Assembly (NCBI RefSeq): GCF_013072695.1
Contig: NZ_LXUK01000027.1
Coordinates: 310,001 to 374,000, forward strand
Origin: Acinetobacter sp. Ac_5812
Lineage (GTDB): Bacteria > Pseudomonadota > Gammaproteobacteria > Pseudomonadales > Moraxellaceae
Direction: 5' to 3'
Length of the DNA: 64,000 bases
Shown piece by piece: positions 26,126 through 34,962 of this stretch; the stretch's first letter is position 1; each line of letters opens with the position of its first letter. Position numbers and translations under genes: made by a program. A model generated the notes under the pieces. That model was not told the DNA's origin. It was given only the letters and a program-made list of their open reading frames with translations, and did no database searches.

Positions 26126-27361
26126 CTATTCTTGTGTCAAAATATTGAATCCCATCCGTGGTCCAAATGCCAGCAAAGTACGGACGAGACCCTTAATCGC
26201 CTTTGGTTTCTGGCCACTGCTGATACGGCGGAATTGAGCGGCATGCCAAGCCAGTTGTAGATAGGCATCGACGGGCTTATAGCCAATAGCTGGAATTTTT
26301 GCAGCTTCTGTAACTGATTTTCCTGCCAAGAGCTGTTTGGCTAGATCAGGATGTAAAGCAAATGGTCGAGCAAGTCCCACCAAATCTACAGTGCCATCAG
26401 CCACAATACGATTCATCAGCTCGGCATTGCGTAGCCCACCCGTGAGCATCAAGGGTAATCTGCTGTGTTGGCGCAAAGCGGTGGCATAATCAAGAAAGTA
26501 GGCATCACGCTGAGCCTGACGCTCAGGCGCATATCCCAGTTGCGCCGGTGACTCATAATTCCCACCTGACACTTCCAGTAAATCAATCCCTTCAGCTTCT
26601 AAGGCCAAGGCAATCTGCACCGATTCTTCCTGACTCAAGCCCCCATTTTGAAAATCGGCAGAATTCAGTTTGACACTGAGAATTTTATCTTTGCCAATGG
26701 CCTGACGCACAGCTCGAACCGTTTCAATCAAGAAACGGCGGCGATTTTCTGGGCTTCCCCCCCATTGATCAGTACGGGTATTGGCCAATGGTGATAAGAA
26801 TTGCGACAGCAAATAGCCATGGGCGGCATGGACTTGCACCCCATCAAAACCTGCTTTCACAGCAAGTGCTGCCGTCGTTGCAAAACGCTGGATTTGTTCT
26901 AAGATTTCTGTTTCTGACATGGCACGTGGCACACGAATCAGATTCATGGCAGGCAAATCCAGCCCCACCGCTGAGGGTGCAATCGGCTTTTTCAATAAGG
27001 GTAAAACCGCAACACGACCTGGGTGGTTGATTTGCATAATAATTTTGCTGCCATTGGCCTGTGCTGCTTGTGCCCAGAGTTTATGCGCTTGCAAGAATTG
27101 CTCGTCTTCCAACACCACATTTCTTGGCTCAACAAAGGCACGATGATCAATCATCACATTGCCGGTGATTAACAGACCTGTTCCACCTCTGGCCCATGTG
27201 GCATAAAGCTGCTGTAAATCCGTGGTGGGCGAGCCATGTCGATCTGCCAATTGTTCACTCATGGCTGATTTTGCAATTCGGTTTGGGATGCTGATGCCAC
27301 ATGCCAACTGCAATGGTTGTTGTAAAGCAGAATTTGAGGATACTGATGCTGTCATTTTCAT
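26126..27361 (-). CDS. NADH:flavin oxidoreductase / Old Yellow Enzyme family
   Basis: A 411-residue FMN TIM-barrel oxidoreductase. The active-site helix reads 'GFDGVQVHAAHGYLLSQFL' (His pair near residue 184), followed by 'NTRTDQWGGSPENRRRF'; 'QINHPGRV' is also present. Family members reduce alpha,beta-unsaturated carbonyls (ene-reductases) or serve as 2,4-dienoyl-CoA-type reductases; no C-terminal FeS/FAD extension is present, so it is the short single-domain form. Met3 at 27355 has better ribosome-site spacing than Met1. It is flanked by two PF10118 genes in the same operon. Confidence 0.9.
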   Translation of the reverse strand: MKMTASVSSNSALQQPLQLACGISIPNRIAKSAMSEQLADRHGSPTTDLQQLYATWARGGTGLLITGNVMIDHRAFVEPRNVVLEDEQFLQAHKLWAQAAQANGSKIIMQINHPGRVAVLPLLKKPIAPSAVGLDLPAMNLIRVPRAMSETEILEQIQRFATTAALAVKAGFDGVQVHAAHGYLLSQFLSPLANTRTDQWGGSPENRRRFLIETVRAVRQAIGKDKILSVKLNSADFQNGGLSQEESVQIALALEAEGIDLLEVSGGNYESPAQLGYAPERQAQRDAYFLDYATALRQHSRLPLMLTGGLRNAELMNRIVADGTVDLVGLARPFALHPDLAKQLLAGKSVTEAAKIPAIGYKPVDAYLQLAWHAAQFRRISSGQKPKAIKGLVRTLLAFGPRMGFNILTQE

Positions 27362-27429
27362 TCTTCCTAAATTATTAATCTATAGCTAAGCAGTGCGATG
27401 CTGATCTGACCCAGTGCGCTGCCAGAAGC

Positions 27430-28290
27430 TCATGCTAAATATTGCTGTTTAAGCCGATTCACTTGATCACGGTTGTCATGCTGCCAAGGATGAAAATCCG
27501 CTGAGAAAAAGTCGCGATACGGCCTGCTAATCCTTTTGATTAAGCCTTTTCGTCCAAACAAATAACTGAACCCTTGATACAACCCTTTTAAATCGCCTTG
27601 TTTGCCTGAATGCTGCAACAACTCGATGGTTCCGCGGGTGGTGATCATCACAAAAGAAAGTGTTGTTTCCAGCATGACCAACCTTAGGAAATAAGGTCGA
27701 TTAACCAAACTCTGATACACATCAAAGGCCACTGCTTTGTGTTCGGTTTCTTCAATGGCATGCCATGCCCAGATTTTTCTCACCTGCGCATGAAATAAAG
27801 CCAAATCTTCAGGTGCAGTCGCAATAAAATAATCCGCAAGAATTGCCGTTAGATGCTCCATGCATACCGTACAGGCCAGTTGATGCGCAGGAGAAAATTG
27901 TGTCTGCATCAAACGATTCATCTTTTTAAATCGCTTATAAATTCGATCGACTGGATAACCTTTTTTCAACATCATGGCATTCAATCCATCATGTTCTTTA
28001 CCGTGGTGTGCTTCTTGACCAATAAAGGCACGTACCTGTTTCAGTAAAACAGGATCTTTAATCTGTGATTGATAAAGGCGCACACTATGAATAAACTGCC
28101 GCTCTCCATCAGGAAATGCACTGGATAAGGCAGTCAGTAACATGCTCAGTAAAGGATTCTGGTGAAACCAAAATTCTGGAATGTCATCTGGAAAAGAAAA
28201 ATCCATGTTACGTACTTGGATCTCAATCGAAGCAGAAACTTGACGATAGTCAGCAACCGTCGGCTTTGAAGAAACAGCAACAAGATTCAT
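27430..28290 (-). CDS. PF10118 family protein with a ferritin-like diiron motif set
   Basis: A 286-residue PF10118 paralogue. The putative ligands are Glu63, Glu93-x2-His96 (QEAHH), Glu145-His146 and Glu181-x2-His184 (EETEH). It resembles the copy at 36536 more closely than the one at 25218, judging by shared 'FIGQEA' and 'EETEHKAVA' segments. It sits between the OYE gene and the ADC-like gene, only 14 nt from the latter. Function unknown; it is probably a redox or hydrolytic step in the same pathway. Confidence 0.8.
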   Translation of the reverse strand: MNLVAVSSKPTVADYRQVSASIEIQVRNMDFSFPDDIPEFWFHQNPLLSMLLTALSSAFPDGERQFIHSVRLYQSQIKDPVLLKQVRAFIGQEAHHGKEHDGLNAMMLKKGYPVDRIYKRFKKMNRLMQTQFSPAHQLACTVCMEHLTAILADYFIATAPEDLALFHAQVRKIWAWHAIEETEHKAVAFDVYQSLVNRPYFLRLVMLETTLSFVMITTRGTIELLQHSGKQGDLKGLYQGFSYLFGRKGLIKRISRPYRDFFSADFHPWQHDNRDQVNRLKQQYLA

Positions 28291-28304
28291 CAGGTGACCC
28301 TCAG

Positions 28305-29051
28305 TTATAAAACACGCGGATTAAATTGGCGCAGTAAAAATAATGGGGTGCGTAACCGTGGAATCTGAATGGGCGGAATCAAGCCACCCGATAAATCCAC
28401 CCGATGTAAGCGTGCATCCACCACCGTGCCTAAGCCCATTTCATGCAAAGGATCATTCACCGTCCCCCTAAAGTATAGTTTCATTTCAACACGGCGCACT
28501 TCAACAGGATGTTCTTTTGGGGTAAATCGCACTTCTCGAGGTAAACCTAAGCCTAAACCGCCTGTAATATTGCGATGCGGTAAACCTAAAATGGGGGGTG
28601 CGTCCCTTATTAGCTCACCCAGTTTGGCTTCCATTTCAATCAAGACCGTTCCACGGCGTGATGCTTGGCTGATAATCCGTGAACCATCATTGTCCCAACT
28701 GATTTCCCCGATTTTTTTGGGATAGCCCAGCAATTCACGGCCGATAATCATGGCGCGATCATCATCCAAAATCATCCACGGGCAAAAGATGCCTGTTTTA
28801 TTGCCGATCTGAATATGCACAAATAAACCTGCCTCGTGGTACGCCCCCGTATAGACATTTTCTGGGAAATAGGCACAAAACAAATCCGCTCTAGCGGGTT
28901 TCGCCAGCTTCATTCCAGCAGGTAACCAACGGGCCATCGCCTTTTCATTCACCTCGACCACCGCAGTTAAATATTGCGCATTGTGATAGAGCTTATTGCC
29001 TAAATTGGCGAGACCAATAGGTGTGCGTAGGTCATTTATCAACTGTCTCAT
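28305..29051 (-). CDS. Acetoacetate decarboxylase-like (ADC superfamily) protein
   Basis: I place the start at ATG 29051 (MRQLINDLRTP), which forms an ATGA overlap with the SDR upstream; the open frame extends further but into the SDR gene. The 248-residue product matches the ADC family: 'LVPEV'-like early strand region, 'ENVYTGAYHEAGLFVHIQ' and 'GRELLGYPKKIGEISW', the last holding the lysine pair region (YPKK) that in true acetoacetate decarboxylase forms the Schiff base. Many ADC-superfamily members have other activities (hydratase/aldolase), so the reaction is left open. Confidence 0.82.
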   Translation of the reverse strand: MRQLINDLRTPIGLANLGNKLYHNAQYLTAVVEVNEKAMARWLPAGMKLAKPARADLFCAYFPENVYTGAYHEAGLFVHIQIGNKTGIFCPWMILDDDRAMIIGRELLGYPKKIGEISWDNDGSRIISQASRRGTVLIEMEAKLGELIRDAPPILGLPHRNITGGLGLGLPREVRFTPKEHPVEVRRVEMKLYFRGTVNDPLHEMGLGTVVDARLHRVDLSGGLIPPIQIPRLRTPLFLLRQFNPRVL

Positions 29052-29854
29052 GCTTTTAACCTCGAAAAGACCTGCTTTAATATCGGTAATAAAATGACAC
29101 GCGGGGTATAACGTCCTCCAAGAGTCTGGGCTTGGGCAAGCCATCCAGGAATCACAATCCGACGATTGCAAGCCATGCCTTGAATCGCTTCTTTGGCAAC
29201 ACGTTCTGCCGACACCCAGACCAGATTGCCCCCAATGCCGTCAATTTTGCTGATGCCTGCCACTTCATTGAAGCCTGTTTTGGTTGGACCCGGTGCCAAT
29301 AAGGTACAGCTCACGCCCGTGCCGCTCAGCTCACTGTGCAGTGATTCGGCAAAAGAATTGGCAAAGGCTTTGCTTGCGGCATAGGTTGCATTGGCTGGTG
29401 TCGGTTGATGACCCGAGGTCGAACCCACAATCAGAATCGCACCTGTTCGACGCTGAATCATTCTTGGCAATACCGCTAAAGTCAGATCCTGCACCGCCAC
29501 CGTATTCACTTCGGTTTGTTCACGTTCCCGATTTGCATCCAATTCGTGCAAACGTCCAAAGGTAGCAAAGCCTGCGTTATTGCATAACACAGCGACATTG
29601 ATCTGTTCTAGCTCTTTACGGAAAGTGGTTCTATCTTGGCGATCCGCAAGATCACAAGGACGTAAACTAACCTCGACTTGGTATTTTTCACGTAGATGAC
29701 TGGCAAGTGCTTCTAATTTATCGACACGTCGGGCAACCAAAATAAGTGAATAGCCCAGTGCTGCAAATTGTTGTGCCAGTGCTTCTCCAATACCCGAAGA
29801 AGCACCAGTAATTACAACTGGGGAATCTTTTAAAGGGGGTGCTAAACTCATCAT
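29048..29854 (-). CDS. Short-chain dehydrogenase (DltE/YqjQ-type SDR)
   Basis: A 268-residue SDR with TGASSGIG near residues 17-24, CNNAG, catalytic Ser in 'VGSTSG' and YAASK. Arg following strand two ('VARRVDKLE') suggests NADP(H). It is the first gene of the operon SDR - ADC-like - PF10118 - OYE - PF10118, divergent from an AraC regulator. The set looks like a pathway for oxidising and degrading a hydrophobic or cyclic molecule, but the substrate cannot be named from sequence. Confidence 0.88.
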   Translation of the reverse strand: MMSLAPPLKDSPVVITGASSGIGEALAQQFAALGYSLILVARRVDKLEALASHLREKYQVEVSLRPCDLADRQDRTTFRKELEQINVAVLCNNAGFATFGRLHELDANREREQTEVNTVAVQDLTLAVLPRMIQRRTGAILIVGSTSGHQPTPANATYAASKAFANSFAESLHSELSGTGVSCTLLAPGPTKTGFNEVAGISKIDGIGGNLVWVSAERVAKEAIQGMACNRRIVIPGWLAQAQTLGGRYTPRVILLPILKQVFSRLKA

Positions 29855-29961
29855 CCATACTCAGATCAATAGAATAATCCTAGTATCTAAGAGCTAAAAC
29901 TTGAGCGTGAGCGGTAATTCAGCCATACTGCTAATCATTTTCGGCCAAATTAAAACAAGAA

Positions 29962-31011
29962 ATGAAAGATCCCTATGGCTTATCCAAAGCCAGTATTCCG
30001 ATTTCTTATGTGCATTTACTCTTGGAAATTATGGTTGAAAAAGGCTTCTCTGCTTCCGAGATTCTACAGCAAAGTAAAATAGCTTCGGCATTGCTGCATC
30101 AATTAGATGCGCGTATCAGTCCCAAACAATGGTCAAAATTGGCTTGGATCTGTTTAAGTTTGGCCAAAGATGCTGGTTTAGGCTACGAATATGGGCTAAA
30201 ACTGCGTCTCACCGCCCATGGTCCAATGGGCTATGCGCTAATGAGTAGCCCTTCTTTGCGACAATCGATTGAACTTGCAACGCAATTTTTCAATATGCGG
30301 CTCAAAGATTATCGAATTGATTTTTTTGAACACCATCAACATTCCATTATTGAAATCAAGCAAACCCACCCCGTCGTCAGTCAGCATGCTGAACAGGCGG
30401 AAATTTTAAGACGCTTTTTCTATGAATGCCTGATGATTGGCATTGTACAAACGGGACGCTCATTAACCGAGCGTGATTTTGCTGAGGTCCAACTTCAGGT
30501 GGATTGGTCTGAACCACCTTACCATCAACAGTTTCAAGCTCAGCTTCCTCAGATCCATTTTGAACAGGTCCAAAACCAAATTTGCTACCCAGCATCCATC
30601 CTCAACCATGCCACCAAAATGGCAGATCCCACTGCTTTTCAACAGGCTTTGGCGCAATGTGAAGCTGAACAAATTCGTTTTTCTGAAACCATCCAAGATA
30701 TTGGCTTACGTGTTAAAGCCGAATTAGTTCTCACGCCGCAAAAAGGTTATCCAAGTCTAGATCAAGTTGCGGAACGTCTGCATATGTCGAGTCGCACCTT
30801 ACGACGACATCTGGATGAAGCTGGTTATTCTTATCTGGGTCTATTAGATGAAATGAGATATCAAGAAGCACGAAAACTTCTGCATAACAATCATATGGAA
30901 ATACAGGATATTGCACTGTACTTAGGCTATCTACAACCTGCCAACTTTTCCCGTGCCTTTAAAAAATGGAGTGGCGTAACACCGAGCCAATTTCGTCAAA
31001 CCCAACTATAG
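29962..31011 (+). CDS. AraC family regulator with Arabinose_bd-type N-terminal domain
   Basis: A 349-residue regulator. The N-terminal half (residues about 20-210) resembles PF12625, found in OruR/ArgR-type and mycobacterial VirS regulators ('HGPMGYALMSSPSLRQSIELA'). The C-terminal tandem HTH is 'SLDQVAERLHMSSRTLRRHLDEAGYSY' and 'IQDIALYLGYLQPANFSRAFKKWSGVTPSQFRQ'. It is divergent from the SDR-led operon, with 107 nt between starts, and is likely its activator. Inducer unknown. Confidence 0.9.
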   Translation: MKDPYGLSKASIPISYVHLLLEIMVEKGFSASEILQQSKIASALLHQLDARISPKQWSKLAWICLSLAKDAGLGYEYGLKLRLTAHGPMGYALMSSPSLRQSIELATQFFNMRLKDYRIDFFEHHQHSIIEIKQTHPVVSQHAEQAEILRRFFYECLMIGIVQTGRSLTERDFAEVQLQVDWSEPPYHQQFQAQLPQIHFEQVQNQICYPASILNHATKMADPTAFQQALAQCEAEQIRFSETIQDIGLRVKAELVLTPQKGYPSLDQVAERLHMSSRTLRRHLDEAGYSYLGLLDEMRYQEARKLLHNNHMEIQDIALYLGYLQPANFSRAFKKWSGVTPSQFRQTQL

Positions 31012-31063
31012 AACACCAACAAGTGACATCAGGCCGATCAATCTCGACCTGACTTGAACATAG

Positions 31064-31945
31064 TTATTTTACAGCCGCTTGTATCAAGCCTTTTAATTGC
31101 TCAATTTCAGCCCCTGTTGCACTTTGCAAAGGCGGTCTTGGCACCCCGACTGAAAAGCCCAATAGATTGAGCCCTGATTTCACTGTTTTCGGTAAGCCAC
31201 CTTTGACAATGAAGCTCAGCACAGGTAATTGCTGATAAAATATCGCCTGCGCCTTTGACAGATCACCCTGTTGAATCGCTTGATATAATTGCTTTGGCAA
31301 GTCACCGAGCAAATTCGGTGCTGCCGTACACCATCCTGTCGCCCCAGCACAAAAGGCTTCTAGCGCCAATGGATTAGAACCATTATAAAATGGCAACTGC
31401 CCCTGCGTTAAAGCATGAAATTTATGCATGCGCTGAATATCACCGGTGCTGTCTTTGACCATGCAAATATTGTCGATCTGGTTAAACATTTTCACGATCA
31501 ATTCAGGTGACATATCAATCCCGCTGGTGGCTGGATTGTTATAGACCATAATTGGCAACTTCACTGATTCAGCAATCTGTTGATAATAATCATAAATTTC
31601 CTGATCGGTGAGTTTCCAATACGACACTGGAATCACCATAATCACATCTGCGCCTAATTCTTCTGCTTTCTTGGCTTTTTGAATCGCCATCGCAGTGGTC
31701 AGTTCAGAAATTCCAACAATCACAGGAACACGTTGATTCACCACCTCAATGGTGGTTTGTGCCACCTGCTGCCATTCTTGCCAAGTTAAATAAGCACTTT
31801 CCCCTGCACTGCCTAAAGGTGCAATCGCATCACACTGTGATTCAAGCAATGCATTTAGACTGATCGTTAGGGCCTCAAGATCAAGTTGTTGCCCGCCCGC
31901 TTTAAATGGCGTGACGGGATAAGCAATAATGCCTTCAATTTTCAT
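31064..31945 (-). CDS. Dihydrodipicolinate synthase/N-acetylneuraminate lyase family protein (DapA-like)
   Basis: A 293-residue TIM-barrel class I aldolase of the DapA family. It has 'PLGSAGESAYLTWQEW', the catalytic Tyr in 'VYNNPATSG' and the Schiff-base Lys in 'CMVKDSTGD'. It follows the class II aldolase gene with a 5-nt gap and lies opposite a MocR regulator, so it is probably a catabolic lyase/aldolase acting on a 2-keto acid rather than the lysine-biosynthetic DapA, which is normally located elsewhere. Exact substrate unknown. Confidence 0.85.
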   Translation of the reverse strand: MKIEGIIAYPVTPFKAGGQQLDLEALTISLNALLESQCDAIAPLGSAGESAYLTWQEWQQVAQTTIEVVNQRVPVIVGISELTTAMAIQKAKKAEELGADVIMVIPVSYWKLTDQEIYDYYQQIAESVKLPIMVYNNPATSGIDMSPELIVKMFNQIDNICMVKDSTGDIQRMHKFHALTQGQLPFYNGSNPLALEAFCAGATGWCTAAPNLLGDLPKQLYQAIQQGDLSKAQAIFYQQLPVLSFIVKGGLPKTVKSGLNLLGFSVGVPRPPLQSATGAEIEQLKGLIQAAVK

Positions 31946-31950
31946 GTGAT

Positions 31951-32730
31951 TTATTCCTCAATACAATCTTGATGGTTTTTCAATGCCTTACGTGCGTAAT
32001 AGGCAAAATTGACTTTGTTGCGCTTATCAGTAGACAACCAGTCATGTGCTTCTTTTGCCAGTTCATGTGGAATCGGCTGGATTTGACCTGCCGACATCGC
32101 TAATAGTTGCAAACGTGCAGCACGTTCAATCAACAACGCTAAATTACAGGCTTCTTCAATGCTCTTGCCGGCCACCAACTGACCATGATGAGACAACAAC
32201 ACCGCCCGATTTTTTCCTAGCGCTTCAGAAATAAAAATGCCTTCTTCATTGCCGACTGGCACCCCCGGCCATTCACCGACAAAAGAGCAATCTTCATACA
32301 AGGCACAGGTATCCATTTGCGAAATGGCCAGTGGTACACGTAGCATCGACAAGGCTGCAATATGAGTGGGATGGGTATGGATAATGCAATTCACTTCTGG
32401 ATGTTGCTGATAAATCCAAGTATGAAAACGGTTGGCTGGGTTGGCCATGCCTTGCTGATCTAAAGGTTTGAGGTCTTGATCCACGACCAACAAATTGGCG
32501 GCGGTAATTTCATCAAAACCCAAACCAAAACGTTGCGTAATAAAGCTATTTTCTTGCTCGGCACGACAGGTAATTTGCCCTGCCAAGCCTGCATCATGAC
32601 CATGATCAAATAAAATACGACAGGTCAAAGCTAGCTTCTGTCGATCACTGTAATTGACCTCTTGGATCAAATTCATATTCTGCTGCGCCGTTTGCATCAA
32701 TTGCTGTTTGCTGAGTAATGCGGTTTGCAT
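31951..32730 (-). CDS. Class II aldolase/adducin family protein
   Basis: A 259-residue class II aldolase fold protein. Metal-binding motifs are the HTHPTH segment near residue 117-122 and the later 'LLSHHGQLVAGKS' with the third His. 'DHGHDAGLAGQITCR' near residues 38-52 carries the substrate-loop pattern. Members cleave or decarboxylate sugar phosphates and hydroxy-acids with Zn or Mn. It is first in a two-gene operon with a DapA-like lyase; the pair likely degrades a hydroxy-keto acid. Confidence 0.85.
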   Translation of the reverse strand: MQTALLSKQQLMQTAQQNMNLIQEVNYSDRQKLALTCRILFDHGHDAGLAGQITCRAEQENSFITQRFGLGFDEITAANLLVVDQDLKPLDQQGMANPANRFHTWIYQQHPEVNCIIHTHPTHIAALSMLRVPLAISQMDTCALYEDCSFVGEWPGVPVGNEEGIFISEALGKNRAVLLSHHGQLVAGKSIEEACNLALLIERAARLQLLAMSAGQIQPIPHELAKEAHDWLSTDKRNKVNFAYYARKALKNHQDCIEE

Positions 32731-32837
32731 AAGACCACCTCGCTACGGTTGATTTGTGGATGGGACAGATGCAGAATACGAAGTCAGTGGATGAGTTAAA
32801 ATATCCAGTTTTTAAAACTTATATGGTCCAGATCAGC

Positions 32838-34274
32838 ATGCAGCAGCCATGGAAGATTCGTCTTCATCTTGAAGAGCGAGAAGAAAAAACCATCTTTCTC
32901 AAGTTGGCCAATCAGATTATTGAAGAGATTCTGTCTGGGCGGCTCAGTTCAGGTTCGCGCCTGTCTGGCTCCCGCTCGCTCGCCGATGAATTAAAAATTA
33001 ATCGTAAAACCGTACAGTCGGTTTATGAAGATTTAGAAGCACAAGGCTGGCTGATCTCAAAACCACGACAAGGCACTTTTGTGGCGGAGAATTTGCCTGA
33101 GTTAAAACATAAAAAGATCAATGCAGCAGCAAAACCCAATCCTTCATCCAATACAATCAGTCCAGTAGCAATTAAGAATGATGGCATTCCAGATACCCGC
33201 CTAATCCCTTATGAATTATTTTCCCGTGCTTATCGACATGCCCTGATTCAAGTGACCCGTTCTCAAATCATGGGCTATGGCGATCCACAAGGCAGTATTG
33301 AGTTACGTCAGGCATTGCTGCAAATGCTGTCGATGGAACGTTTTATTAAAACCAGCATCGAGAATATTTGTGTGGTTCGTGGCAGCCAAATGGGGATTTT
33401 TTTAGCGGCTCGTGTGCTAGCTAAACAAAGCTCATCACGTAAAGTGATTGTGGTGGAACAATGGTCTTATCCGCCTGCAGTTGAAACCTTTTTATCGCAT
33501 CATTATCACATCGTTCGGGTTCGACTAGATCAACACGGTCTTGATATTCAGCATCTGGAGGAAATATTAGAAAAGTATGCTGTAGCTGCAATCTATACCA
33601 CCCCGCATCATCAATATCCCAGCACCGTAACCATGGCGATGGATCGACGCCTGAAACTGTTGGAACTGTCGAAAGCGTTTGATTTTTATATTATTGAAGA
33701 TGACTATGATCACGAATTTCATTATGACAGTCGCCCGATTCCACCGCTGATCAGCCTACCGCATGCAGAAAAGGTGATTCATATTGGTTCACTGTCCAAG
33801 GTGTTTGCCCCAAGCCTAAGAATTGGCTATGTGGTCGCCAATCGAGACATCATCCACGCCATGAATCAGGATATTTTATTGATCGATAAACAAGGCAATA
33901 TCATCACTGAACTGGCGATGGCGGAACTGATGCAACAAGGAGAAATCAAACGGCATATCCGCAAGATGCGCAAGATCTATCAACAACGGCGCGACTTTGC
34001 ACTGAATAGCTTCCAAACGGTATTTAAAGATCAGGTCGAAATAAACTCACCGCTGGGGGGCATGGCCTTATGGGTCAAATTTAAATTTCCCTATCGTGCT
34101 GAATATGACGAACTTTTGAATCAGCTGCATATTGATGCCGAAGCGCATTTTGCGGCTGAAAGCCAAGCATCAAATCAGCATTTTCATATCCGTTTTGGCT
34201 ATGCCGCCATCAATGAAACAGAAATTTCAAACATCATCCGCATGCTCTATGATGCATTTCAGCTCAACGATTGA
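32838..34274 (+). CDS. MocR/PdxR family regulator (GntR HTH fused to aminotransferase-like domain)
   Basis: An N-terminal GntR winged helix ('FLKLANQIIEEILSGRLSSG', then 'RSLADELKINRKTVQSVYEDLEAQGWL') is joined to a fold-type I PLP domain, with the PLP-lysine region 'IGSLSKVFAPSLRIGYV' and 'IIEDDYDHEFHYDSRPIP'. The frame is open from 32754, with in-frame starts at 32760, 32769, 32823 and 32838. I prefer ATG 32838 (MQQPWKIRLHL, 478 codons), where family homology begins and which leaves room for divergent promoters. It likely controls the aldolase/DapA-like operon. Confidence 0.85.
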   Translation: MQQPWKIRLHLEEREEKTIFLKLANQIIEEILSGRLSSGSRLSGSRSLADELKINRKTVQSVYEDLEAQGWLISKPRQGTFVAENLPELKHKKINAAAKPNPSSNTISPVAIKNDGIPDTRLIPYELFSRAYRHALIQVTRSQIMGYGDPQGSIELRQALLQMLSMERFIKTSIENICVVRGSQMGIFLAARVLAKQSSSRKVIVVEQWSYPPAVETFLSHHYHIVRVRLDQHGLDIQHLEEILEKYAVAAIYTTPHHQYPSTVTMAMDRRLKLLELSKAFDFYIIEDDYDHEFHYDSRPIPPLISLPHAEKVIHIGSLSKVFAPSLRIGYVVANRDIIHAMNQDILLIDKQGNIITELAMAELMQQGEIKRHIRKMRKIYQQRRDFALNSFQTVFKDQVEINSPLGGMALWVKFKFPYRAEYDELLNQLHIDAEAHFAAESQASNQHFHIRFGYAAINETEISNIIRMLYDAFQLND

Positions 34275-34286
34275 ATGCGCATGATT

Positions 34287-34961
34287 TTATAATCCTAAGC
34301 GCAGTTCCTGACTCCATGTCGATTTGGGTTGTTGATACAGATGCCAACAGGTCTGTTGCAGCGATTGCATCAACGCATGGTTAGCACTTTGCCAATGTGC
34401 CAGCGCACAATAGACCACGTGAATTCCCTTCGGCTGAAACTCTCGCGCCAATGACTGAGCCAAGGCTCGAATACTGGCAGACAGGCTTTGACTGAATAAA
34501 TCTTGCTCAGATTGAACAGGCTGCTGTTGCCCTAAAAAAATCAAAGTCCCTTGTTGTTTGGACAGCATCTGTCGAATCACAGCTTGAGCAATACTCACCG
34601 CGGTTAAGCCCGTGTTTTGCCAATAGGACTCAAGCTGTTCAGCGGACAATGCATGGCTATTTTCAGGCAGCACAAAGTCAGGTTGAAAGATGCATAAATC
34701 GACAAAATTCCCTGCTGTTTGAATCTGTTGCATACATTTTTTTAGCGCACTCGCATCCAGTAAATTCAGTCGTACACGGATCAATCTCTGAGCTTGAACC
34801 TCAAGCTGTGGCTGTGTTTGGGTCACATCATGTTGAAGTTGATAAACAGGCATCTCAGGGCTAAAAAGCGGGCTTAACGCCTGCACATCATTACCCACGA
34901 TCACCGCACAGCCCTGCATTTTTTGTTGGGCTTTCAACCAGTGTGGCAGCAACTTACTCAT
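34287..34961 (-). CDS. Degenerate SDR-like protein, probably non-catalytic
   Basis: A 224-residue protein that aligns by eye with the C-terminal half of its upstream neighbour ('ALAQSLAREFQPKGIHVVYCAL'). It lacks the glycine-rich nucleotide motif (GNDVQAL in its place) and both Tyr and Lys of YxxxK (the segment reads FSQSLSASIRA). It therefore looks like an SDR pseudoenzyme, perhaps a partner subunit of the adjacent SDR. It starts 1 nt after that gene's stop and ends the GST-SDR-SDR operon. Confidence 0.65.
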   Translation of the reverse strand: MSKLLPHWLKAQQKMQGCAVIVGNDVQALSPLFSPEMPVYQLQHDVTQTQPQLEVQAQRLIRVRLNLLDASALKKCMQQIQTAGNFVDLCIFQPDFVLPENSHALSAEQLESYWQNTGLTAVSIAQAVIRQMLSKQQGTLIFLGQQQPVQSEQDLFSQSLSASIRALAQSLAREFQPKGIHVVYCALAHWQSANHALMQSLQQTCWHLYQQPKSTWSQELRLGL

Positions 34962-34962
34962 C

